Part shown: positions 39,196 through 46,935 of the stretch, one piece after another
Layout: each line of letters begins with the position of its first letter
Numbering within the stretch: the stretch's first letter is position 1
Assembly (NCBI GenBank): GCA_002894685.1
Contig: NCRC01000021.1
Span: forward strand, 1-62,713
DNA length: 62,713 bases
Source of the DNA: Salinivenus lutea
GTDB taxonomy: Bacteria; Bacteroidota; Rhodothermia; Rhodothermales; Salinibacteraceae
Direction of reading: 5' to 3'
The notes under the pieces: generated by a model
Told to the model about the DNA's origin: nothing
Databases searched by the model: none
What the model saw: the letters and a program-made list of their open reading frames with translations, nothing else
Translations under genes and position numbers: made by a program

Positions 39196-42100
39196 ATGTA
39201 TCTGAGCAAGTTGGAGCTTCAAGGCTTCAAGAGCTTTGCCGACGAGACCGTCCTCACCTTCGATCCCGGCGTCACCACCATTGTGGGGCCCAACGGGTGC
39301 GGCAAGTCCAACATCGTCGACGCCATTCGCTGGGTGATTGGGGAGCAGCGGCCCACCGTGCTGCGCTCCAACACGATGGAGAACCTCATCTTTAACGGCA
39401 CGGCCGACCGCCGGCCGCTCGGCATGGCCGAGGTGGCGCTTACGATCGAGAACACCGACGGGGTGCTGCCCACCGAGTACGCCGAAGTCACCATCGGGCG
39501 GCGCCTCTTCCGCGACGGCACGTCGGAGTACCTGATGAACGGGACCCAGTGCCGCCTGAAGGACATCACGGACCTGTTCATGGACACCGGGATGGCGGCG
39601 GACGCCTACTCGGTGATTGAGCTCAAGATGGTCGACGAGCTCGTCTCGGGCTCCACCGAGGACCGGCGGCGCATGTTCGAGGAGGCGGCCGGCATTACGC
39701 GCTACAAGATGCGCCGCCGCCAGGCCCTCCGCAAGCTCGACAACACGCAGTCCGACCTGGAGCGCATCCGCGACCTGACCGACGAGGTGGGGACGCAGGT
39801 GGAGCGCCTGGAGCGGCAGGCCGATAAGGCGCAGCAGTACCGCGAGGCTCAGGAGACGCTCGAGCGCCTGGAGCTGCTGCTCTCGCAGGTGGAGTACAAC
39901 CAGCTCGTGGAGAAGAAGGAGCGCCTGGAGGGGGCGCGCGACGAGCACGCCGAGCGGGCCGAGGCGATGGCCGATGCAGTGGACGAGGCGGAGGGCGCGC
40001 TGGAGTCGTTGCGCGCCACGCTGGAGGAGCAGGAGGACACGCTGCAGGACCGCCGGGACGCCCTGCAGTCCCACCAGGCGCGCCTGCAGGAGCTGGAGGC
40101 GGAGCAGCGCCTGCAACACGAGCGCCTGGAGCGCGCCCGCGAGGACCGGTCGGAGGCCCGCGAGGCCCAGGCCGAGGCCCGCGACCAGCGCGACGCCCTG
40201 ACCGACGAGGTGGAGCGCCTCGAAGGGACGCTCGAACAGGCGCGCCCAGCCCTCGAGGAGGCGGAGGCGGCCCTCGACGAGGCCCGCGAGGAGCGGGACG
40301 CCGCCAGTGCTGCGGCGGAGGACCTCCGGGAGCGCGTCCGGCGGCTGCGGTCGAAGGCGGAGGCGGCCGAGGACGAGCAGGCCGACCGCCGGCGGCGCCT
40401 CGACCGCGTCACGAACCGGCGCGAGCTCCTGGTGGAGGAGCGCGACCGGGCCCGCACGCAGCTGGACGAGCTCGACGAAAAGGCCGAGGGGCTCGACGAC
40501 CGCATCCGCGAGGCGGAGGCCGCCCTCGAGGAGGCCGAGGCCGAGCACCGGGCGGCCCGCGAGAATCGGGCGGCGGCACGGACGGAGCGCGACGAAAAGG
40601 AGGAGGCCCTCCGCGAGGCCGAAGACCGGCTCCAGGACCTGGAGCGCAGGCGCGACGCGGCGGCCGCCGAGGTTGATCTACTGGAGGGGCTCGTGTCCAG
40701 CTACGACGAGCTGTCGGACGCCGTGCAGTTTCTGGCGACGGAGGGGCCGCTGGACGACCTCCAGACTGTGGCCGACCTCCTGGCGTGCGACGACGACGAT
40801 CGGGTGGCGCTCGACGCCGCGCTGGGCGATTTGGCCTCGTGCATCGTCGTGGCGACGCCCCCGGAGGCCCGGGCCGCCGTGGCCCGTCTCCGCGAGGCCG
40901 AGGAGGGCCAGGCGTCGTTCATCGTGCTCGACCGCCTCCCCGACCCGCCCGCCACCGGATCGTCCCCGCCGGGCGCCACGTCCCTCCGCTCGGTCGTCCG
41001 CGTGCCCGATGCCTCCTACGCCCCCCTCGCGGACACCCTGCTCCACGACTGCTACCTCACCGACACGCTCGACGAGGCGGAGGCCGCGGCCGAGGCGACG
41101 GAGGGGCCGGTGCGCGTGTTTGCCCGCACGGGCGAATGGGTCGACGCCCGCGGGGTGCTCCGGGGCGGCAGCCGAACGGAGAGCGTCTCGCCCGCCGCCA
41201 GCCGACTGGGGCGCCGCGAGCAACTGGCCCGCGCCCGTCGCGAGCTAGAAGAGCTGCGTACGGCCTGCACCGAACAGGAAGCGGCCGTCGCCGAGGCCCG
41301 GGCGGCCGTTGAGGCCGTCGACCTCTCGGCCCACGAGGCCGCGGTGGACGAGGCCGCGGCGGCCCGTGACGAGGCCGAGAAAGAACTCGAACGATTGCGC
41401 TACGAGCGCGAATCGCTCGACGACCGGCGCCGCGAGCTCCGCGATCGGCTGGAGGAGGTGACGACGGAGCTCGACGACATGCAGGGGACCGTGGACGCCC
41501 TTCGCGACGAGGTCGACGAGGGCGAGGCCACCGTCGCGGCCCTGCGCGAGAAGCGCGCCGACGCCGAGGATGAACTCGAGACCGCCGAAGAACGAGAGCG
41601 CCGCGCCGCCAACGCCTACGGGGACGCAAACGTGGCGGCGGTGGAGGCCCGCAACCGGGTCGAAAACCTGGAGGGCGAACTGGAACGCACCCGCGACCGC
41701 ATCGAGGAGCTGGACCGGCAAATCGACCGCCGGAGCGACGAGATCGACGAGCTCGCGGACGCGATTGCGGAGGCCCAGAAGGAGCAGGACGAGCTAGGGG
41801 ACACGCTGTCCGATCTCCGCGAGGAACGAACGCAGTACGACGCGTCTGTGGAGGAGGCCGAGACGGCGCTTCAGGCGACGAAAGAGGAGGTGGCCTCGGT
41901 GGAAGACCGACTGCGGACCCTGCGGCAGGAGCGCGAGGCCGCCCTGGACAAGAAGAACGAGGCGGCCGTGCAATTGGCCGAAACCGAAACGCGCCTGCAG
42001 GACCTCCGCGAGACGGTGAAGGAGGACTTCGAGCGCAACCTGGAGGCCGAGCCCGTCGACGTGCCCGATGACTTTGACGCGGAGGAGGCCCGTTCCGAGG

Positions 42101-42747
42101 TGCGGAGCCTGCGCGGGACGATCAATGCCCTGGGCGACGTGAATCCGCTCGCCCTGGAGGAGTACCAGGAAGAGAAGGAGCGCCTCGATTTTCTGCGGGA
42201 GCAGAAGGCGGACCTGGAGGAGGCCGAAGACACCCTCCTCGACACCATCACGGAAATCAACGAGACCGCCTCCGAGCGCTTCCTCGACACGTTCAACGAG
42301 ATCCGCGAGAGCTTCGGGGCCATCTTCACGGAGCTGTTCGGCGAGGGGGCCTCGGCGGAGCTTCAACTCGAAGACCCGGACGACCCGATCGACTCCGACA
42401 TCGAAATCATCGCCAAGCCGAAGGGCAAGCGACCCGTGACGCTCGACCAGCTGTCCAGTGGCGAAAAGGCACTGACCGCCACGGCGCTTCTCTTTGCGAT
42501 CTATCTGGTGAAGCCGAGTCCCTTCTGCGTCCTCGACGAGGTGGACGCCCCGCTCGACGACGCCAACGTGGAACGGTTCATGAACCTCGTCCGCCGCTTC
42601 GAGGACGATACCCAGTTTATTCTCGTCACGCACAACCAGCGCACCATGGCCCTCTCGGACCGAATGTACGGGGTGACGATGGAAGAGCAGGGGGTATCGA
42701 CGCTCGTGGGGGTCGAGTTCGACGAGGCCGTGGAAATCACGGAGTAG
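39196..42747 (+). CDS. smc: Chromosome segregation protein SMC
   Basis: 1183 residues. N-terminal ATPase half with Walker A GPNGCGKSN (31-39); long coiled coil at about 170-500; hinge at about 505-660 (SYDELSDAVQFLATEGPLDDL to RGVLRGG); second coiled coil at about 670-1010; C-terminal half with signature LSSGEKALTATAL and Walker B FCVLDEVDAPLDDAN. The coiled coil is extremely Glu/Asp/Arg-rich, as in halophiles. With ScpA and ScpB it forms the condensin that compacts and separates chromosomes. No scpA or scpB is in view. Stands alone between the PorT-like gene and the convergent rtcB. Confidence 0.95.
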   Translation: MYLSKLELQGFKSFADETVLTFDPGVTTIVGPNGCGKSNIVDAIRWVIGEQRPTVLRSNTMENLIFNGTADRRPLGMAEVALTIENTDGVLPTEYAEVTIGRRLFRDGTSEYLMNGTQCRLKDITDLFMDTGMAADAYSVIELKMVDELVSGSTEDRRRMFEEAAGITRYKMRRRQALRKLDNTQSDLERIRDLTDEVGTQVERLERQADKAQQYREAQETLERLELLLSQVEYNQLVEKKERLEGARDEHAERAEAMADAVDEAEGALESLRATLEEQEDTLQDRRDALQSHQARLQELEAEQRLQHERLERAREDRSEAREAQAEARDQRDALTDEVERLEGTLEQARPALEEAEAALDEAREERDAASAAAEDLRERVRRLRSKAEAAEDEQADRRRRLDRVTNRRELLVEERDRARTQLDELDEKAEGLDDRIREAEAALEEAEAEHRAARENRAAARTERDEKEEALREAEDRLQDLERRRDAAAAEVDLLEGLVSSYDELSDAVQFLATEGPLDDLQTVADLLACDDDDRVALDAALGDLASCIVVATPPEARAAVARLREAEEGQASFIVLDRLPDPPATGSSPPGATSLRSVVRVPDASYAPLADTLLHDCYLTDTLDEAEAAAEATEGPVRVFARTGEWVDARGVLRGGSRTESVSPAASRLGRREQLARARRELEELRTACTEQEAAVAEARAAVEAVDLSAHEAAVDEAAAARDEAEKELERLRYERESLDDRRRELRDRLEEVTTELDDMQGTVDALRDEVDEGEATVAALREKRADAEDELETAEERERRAANAYGDANVAAVEARNRVENLEGELERTRDRIEELDRQIDRRSDEIDELADAIAEAQKEQDELGDTLSDLREERTQYDASVEEAETALQATKEEVASVEDRLRTLRQEREAALDKKNEAAVQLAETETRLQDLRETVKEDFERNLEAEPVDVPDDFDAEEARSEVRSLRGTINALGDVNPLALEEYQEEKERLDFLREQKADLEEAEDTLLDTITEINETASERFLDTFNEIRESFGAIFTELFGEGASAELQLEDPDDPIDSDIEIIAKPKGKRPVTLDQLSSGEKALTATALLFAIYLVKPSPFCVLDEVDAPLDDANVERFMNLVRRFEDDTQFILVTHNQRTMALSDRMYGVTMEEQGVSTLVGVEFDEAVEITE

Positions 42748-42873
42748 GGCCGCGCGGCTTCGTCGGCGCCCTCCGTGCCGGCCTCCCGGTCGCCCTCACG
42801 CAGCCGAGCCGCGCCGACGACCTGCGCCGCGACCTCCGGGGCATCGTGGAGGCCGCCGGGCACGGGAACGGCG

Positions 42874-44319
42874 CTATCCCTTGATGACGCCGAGGGGACG
42901 GAGGCGGGCCACCCGCTTCGAAATCCCGGCGCCCTCCACGGCCTCCACCACGTCGGCCACGTCCTTGTAGGCCTCCGGAATCTCCTCGCGGACCGTGCGC
43001 CCGCTTTCGCCCCGCACGATGATGCCCTCATTGGCGAGCTCCGCGGTTACGTTGCGCCGGCCGGCCGTCTTGCGGGCCTGGCGGCGGCTCATCTTGCGCC
43101 CGGCGCCGTGGCACGTGCTGCCGAACGTTTCCTCCATCGCCCGGTCGGTGCCCACCAGGACGTAGGAGTAGCGGCCCATGTCGCCGGGGATGAGCACCGG
43201 CTGGCCCACCTTCTGGTAACGGCCCGGCACGAGGGGATGGCCCGCCGGCAGGGCCCGCGTCGCGCCCTTGCGGTGCACGCACACCTCCTGGGGGCGCCCG
43301 TCCACCCGATGCTGCTCGAACTTCGCGATGTTGTGCGCCACCTCGTAGACCGTGCGCAGGCCGTGCTCGCGGGGCGTCAGGTCGAGGGCATTCTCGAACG
43401 CGAGGCGCGTGTTGTGGGCCATCACCTGCCGGTTGGCAAAGGCGTAGTTGATGGCGCAGCGCATGCCGCGAATGTATTGTTGCCCCTCCGGCGAGTCGAT
43501 GGGCGTGCAGGCGAGCTGGCGGTCGGGCAGCTCGATGTTGTACTTGTTCATGGCCCGGTCCATGTCCTGCAGCGCGTCGTCGCACACCTGGTAGCCGAAG
43601 CCGCGCGAGCCGGAGTGGATGATGGCGGTGACCGTGCCCTCGTCGAGCCCCATCACGCGGGCGGCCCGTTCGTCGTAAATGTCGGCGACGTAGCCCACCT
43701 CCAGGAAGTGGTTGCCGGAGCCGAGCGTGCCGATCTGGTCGAGCCCCCGCTCCCGCGCCCGGCCCGACACCGCGTCCGGGTCGGCGCCGTCGACCTGCCC
43801 GCCCTCCTCAATCACGTTGAGGTCGGCGTCGGAGCCGTAGCCCTGCTGTACGGCCCAGGGCGCGCCCTTTCGCAGCACGTGCGGGAGCGTGGAGGCGTCC
43901 ACGCGGAGGGCGCCGGAGGAGCCCACGCCGGTGGGCACGCGGTGGAAGAGGGCGTCCACGAGGCGCTCCTGATCCTGGCGGTCGAGGTCGTCCTTCTGGA
44001 GCTTCGACGCCATCAGCCGCACGCCGCAGTTGATGTCATAGCCCACACCGCCGGGCGAGATCACGCCGTCGTCGGGGTCGAATGCGGCCACGCCCCCGAT
44101 GGGAAAGCCGTAGCCCCAGTGGATGTCGGGCATGGCCAGGGAGGCGCCCACGATGCCGGGCATGTGCGCGACGTTGATGGCCTGCTGGGGCGCGTCGTCC
44201 GAGCGGATCTCCTCCAGCATGGGCTCGGTGGCGTAGAGGCGGGCCGGCACGCGCATGCCGCCAGTCTTGGGAATCTGCCAGCGGTAGTCGTCGAGCTTTT
44301 CGAACGTGTAGCTGGGCAT
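42874..44319 (-). CDS. rtcB: tRNA-splicing/RNA repair ligase RtcB
   Basis: 481 residues. Metal-binding Cys98 in GGVGYDINCGVRLM, GSGNHFLEV, HSGSRGFGYQ, and the guanylylated His in TCHGAGRKMSR. RtcB joins RNA ends carrying 2',3'-cyclic phosphate or 3'-phosphate to 5'-OH, using GTP and Mn2+. The start at 44319 (MPSYTF) fits the family; an upstream frame is open but Arg-rich. It is the last gene of a same-strand group: sulfurtransferase, archease, Uma2 nuclease, rtcB, with gaps of -1, 85 and 62 bases. Archease is the known RtcB activator, which supports a functional unit. Confidence 0.95.
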   Translation of the reverse strand: MPSYTFEKLDDYRWQIPKTGGMRVPARLYATEPMLEEIRSDDAPQQAINVAHMPGIVGASLAMPDIHWGYGFPIGGVAAFDPDDGVISPGGVGYDINCGVRLMASKLQKDDLDRQDQERLVDALFHRVPTGVGSSGALRVDASTLPHVLRKGAPWAVQQGYGSDADLNVIEEGGQVDGADPDAVSGRARERGLDQIGTLGSGNHFLEVGYVADIYDERAARVMGLDEGTVTAIIHSGSRGFGYQVCDDALQDMDRAMNKYNIELPDRQLACTPIDSPEGQQYIRGMRCAINYAFANRQVMAHNTRLAFENALDLTPREHGLRTVYEVAHNIAKFEQHRVDGRPQEVCVHRKGATRALPAGHPLVPGRYQKVGQPVLIPGDMGRYSYVLVGTDRAMEETFGSTCHGAGRKMSRRQARKTAGRRNVTAELANEGIIVRGESGRTVREEIPEAYKDVADVVEAVEGAGISKRVARLRPLGVIKG

Positions 44320-44381
44320 GGACAAATGGGAGCGATGGACGAGAATGCGGTCGTCGGGGTAGGCCCGAGGGGCCGGTGGAG

Positions 44382-44990
44382 CTACGCGTCCGAGGCGCCG
44401 AGAATGTCGGCGACCGGAAGGGGCTTGCCGTCGAGGGTCGACGGAAGCGGGACGTGGTCGCCGCGGCCGTAGCGGCGGCGTTCGGTGTAGGTGTCGCCCG
44501 AGGGGCCCCACGCCGCCTCGACCGATTCTCGTTCCAGGTCCACCAGCCAGTAGACCGGAATGTCGGCTCGCGCGTAGCGCGGCTGCTTCACGGTGCGGTC
44601 GTAGTCGGCGCTCGTCTCGGCGACCTCCACCACGAGGAGCACGTCGTCGGGGTCCGGGATGTCGTCCTGCGGGGCGTCGGGGCGGAGAAGCGTGAGGTCC
44701 GGTTCCGGTTCGCTCGTGTCGTCGAGGCGGATCGGGTTCTGTACGCTGAGTCGTGCTGGCCGGGGATCGGCTGCGTATAGTTGCTCTGCGAACAGGTCGA
44801 CGAGGCGGTTGACGCAGTGGAGGTGTGCGGGGCCGATGGGGGACATGGCGACGAGGCGGCCGTCGAGCAGTTCAACGCGGTCGTCTTCCCCAAGAATCCC
44901 GGCCTCGGCCATGCGGTGGTACTCCTCGACCGTGAGGGGCCGCTGGCGGGCCGAGAGTAGATCGGGCGGGGCAGGGGAGGCAGTGGGCAT
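44382..44990 (-). CDS. Uma2 family (DUF820) restriction-endonuclease-fold protein
   Basis: 202 residues from the ATG at 44990 (the frame opens at 45086, overlapping archease). Uma2 features: TVEEYHRMAEAGIL near the N-terminus, DDRVELLDGRLVAMSPIGPAH, then the PD-(D/E)XK-like core EPDLTLLRP and VLLVVEVAETSADYDRTVKQPRYA with catalytic Asp, Glu and Lys-like positions. Uma2 genes are abundant in cyanobacteria and a few other groups, often mobile, and of unknown role. Here it lies between archease and rtcB on the same strand, so an RNA- or DNA-end-making role is a possible but untested idea. Confidence 0.82.
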   Translation of the reverse strand: MPTASPAPPDLLSARQRPLTVEEYHRMAEAGILGEDDRVELLDGRLVAMSPIGPAHLHCVNRLVDLFAEQLYAADPRPARLSVQNPIRLDDTSEPEPDLTLLRPDAPQDDIPDPDDVLLVVEVAETSADYDRTVKQPRYARADIPVYWLVDLERESVEAAWGPSGDTYTERRRYGRGDHVPLPSTLDGKPLPVADILGASDA

Positions 44991-45075
44991 GGCGCTCCGT
45001 GCGGATCGGATGCGGGTTGTCTCATCTTCTAAAATGCGCCGGCCCGTCTCCAGGTTGCAGGAGAAGATCAGCCCG

Positions 45076-45519
45076 CTACATGTCAAAGACGATCTGTACG
45101 GTCCATCCGTCGGGCGTCTCGCGGATCTCCATGCCGTGAAAGGTGATGGCCTTGATCTCGGTGTGGACGGTGTGGCGGGCCGGGTCGAGCGCCTCGCCGG
45201 TGGCCGTGGCCGAGAGCCGCAGGCCGTCCGCGGTGGGGGCGATGTCGTCCACCGAAAACGCGTAGAAGAGCCGGTCGTGGACCGTGTGGTGGTAGTTGAG
45301 CTCCGAGAGCCAGCGCACCATGAGCGCTTCCCGGTCGCGCCCTTCCACGGGGACGGCCGTCGCGTCGGTGGGGCGCACGGCGTCGAGGTCGGTCAACACC
45401 GAGAACATGCCCGTCGCGGCCCGCTCGAACAGCTGAGGCAACGTGTCGGCCGTGATCCGCAGGCCCACGTCGCCCGTGTGGTCGATTTCCCGAAGCCAGT
45501 CGGGCGTGGACGGGGCCAT
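45076..45519 (-). CDS. Archease, RtcB activator
   Basis: 147 residues. The archease signature DHTGDVGLRI lies near the N-terminus, with LFERAATGMFSVLTD, EALMVRWLSELNYHH, and the C-terminal ITFHGMEIRETPDGWTVQIVFDM typical of the family; acidic residues bind a metal. Archease drives repeated guanylylation of RtcB. Its ATG shares one base with the TAA stop of the upstream sulfurtransferase (TAATG), so translation is coupled. rtcB lies one gene downstream. Confidence 0.9.
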   Translation of the reverse strand: MAPSTPDWLREIDHTGDVGLRITADTLPQLFERAATGMFSVLTDLDAVRPTDATAVPVEGRDREALMVRWLSELNYHHTVHDRLFYAFSVDDIAPTADGLRLSATATGEALDPARHTVHTEIKAITFHGMEIRETPDGWTVQIVFDM

Positions 45520-46847
45520 TATATGCGCGGGTCCACCGTGGTGGTGTCGTCGGGCGGGCCGGTCTCGTAGGGACGGCCCGAGTTGCACCACTCGTACCAG
45601 CCGCCGTCGTACACCGAGATGCGGGGCCAGCCCATCAGGTAGGCGTTCATGAAGGCCTCGCTGCCGCGCCAGCCGGTGCCGCAATAGAACCCGATGTGCT
45701 TGGAGGGAACGACGGCCGCCTCGCCCCACTTGCGGGCCACTTCTTCGAAGGCGCGGGTGGTGTAGTCGAAGTTGCGGTAGTTTTCCATGTGATAGGCGTC
45801 GCTCCCGCAGTTTCCAAACACCGCGCCGGGGATGCGGCCCGTCTGCTCGATGTAGTGGTAGCCGCTGCGCTCGCCAGTGAACTCGCTCCAGCTGCGCACG
45901 CTCACGAGCGCGCCGTCGTCGGCCGCCAGCAGGGCCTCGGCGTCTTCGAGGTCGAGCATAAACTCCGGCCGTTCAGGCACGTCGAGCCCCGTCTCGTTGA
46001 CCGGCGTGGGGGCGGCGTCGTCCGTCGACAGCTCGTAGCCGGCCTCCGTCCATGTGTTGAGGCCGCCGTTGAGGATCTTCACGTCCTCGACGCCGGCGTA
46101 GAGCAGGATCGCCGCGCACCGCATGGCGCCGAGGTGGCCGGCGCTCTGGGCAGGGTGTTCCTGCTCGTAGGTCGGGTGCGAGAAGCGGCCGTAGAGCACG
46201 ACGGTGGTGTCGCGCTGAATGCCGAGGCGGCAGAGGGCGTCCTCCAGCTCGGCGGGCGAGCGGCGGTTCCAGGTCTCGGGCGACTCCAGCCAGTTCGTGT
46301 TCAGCGGGAGGGCACCGGGAATGTGGCCGTCCTCGTAGTCGGCCCGGTGGTCGAAGTGGGCGTGGCAGATGACCGTATCGGTGCCGTTGACGGCGGGGGC
46401 GTCGCCGCCGTGCAGGAGGCCGTGCAGCCAGTCGGGGGACACCAGCTGCTGATAGCGGTCGAGGCGGGAGACCGGGCGGCGCGGGTCGGCGGCCCAGTCG
46501 TCCGCAAAGCCATCGTAGATCCAGAGGTCGTCGAACCCCAGGCGCGACAGCTTGGCGGCCATGGTTTCAGCCGTGTCGGCGTCGTCGCCGTAGATCGTCA
46601 CGGGCTGGTCGGGCGACAGCTGCTTTTCTTCTACGACCTCCACCCAGTCCATGTACCGCGTCCACTCGGCGGGCAGGTGCTTGGCCCCCGGCACGTGCCC
46701 GCCGCGGGGCTCGTTTTGGAGGGGCCAGCCGTTGTACGCCGCCGTGGGGCGCACGTCGAGGATGGCGTGGGCGGGGTCGGCCCAGTGAGAAACGAAGGTC
46801 TCGGGGGCGATCGACGTGAGAGAGTCGATCGTCGATTCGCGAAACAT
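45519..46847 (-). CDS. Three-domain rhodanese sulfurtransferase, YnjE-like
   Basis: 442 residues with three rhodanese-like domains at about 5-130, 140-275 and 285-430. Only the third has the active-site Cys, in the loop FYCGTGWRGS; the corresponding loops of domains 1 and 2 read IYGDDADTAE and LYGRFSHPTY. This layout and the CGTGWRxS loop are those of E. coli YnjE, a sulfurtransferase that works with IscS. No signal peptide is seen here. It leads the cluster with archease, the Uma2 gene and rtcB, coupled to archease by a one-base stop-start overlap. A link to tRNA thiolation or RNA repair is speculative. Confidence 0.88.
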   Translation of the reverse strand: MFRESTIDSLTSIAPETFVSHWADPAHAILDVRPTAAYNGWPLQNEPRGGHVPGAKHLPAEWTRYMDWVEVVEEKQLSPDQPVTIYGDDADTAETMAAKLSRLGFDDLWIYDGFADDWAADPRRPVSRLDRYQQLVSPDWLHGLLHGGDAPAVNGTDTVICHAHFDHRADYEDGHIPGALPLNTNWLESPETWNRRSPAELEDALCRLGIQRDTTVVLYGRFSHPTYEQEHPAQSAGHLGAMRCAAILLYAGVEDVKILNGGLNTWTEAGYELSTDDAAPTPVNETGLDVPERPEFMLDLEDAEALLAADDGALVSVRSWSEFTGERSGYHYIEQTGRIPGAVFGNCGSDAYHMENYRNFDYTTRAFEEVARKWGEAAVVPSKHIGFYCGTGWRGSEAFMNAYLMGWPRISVYDGGWYEWCNSGRPYETGPPDDTTTVDPRI

Positions 46848-46935
46848 AGAACGGGCAGGCAGTGAGAAAAAGGGCGGGGGGCGGGCGTGCCCCGGAGGAG
46901 GGGCGCCGCTCGGCGGCGCCGGACGGCGGACCGGG

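Noticed and set aside
37747-40548. Upstream continuation of the copper ATPase frame into the hypothetical, PorT-like and smc genes
   Set aside because: The part beyond 37746 is antisense to genes with clear families and has no ATPase features, so the true start is near 37746.
42748-42873. Short plus-strand frame after smc that reads GFVGALRAGLPVALTQPS and on
   Set aside because: It looks protein-like but has no plausible start codon or family match and is under 45 codons. It could be a relic, but I cannot support that.
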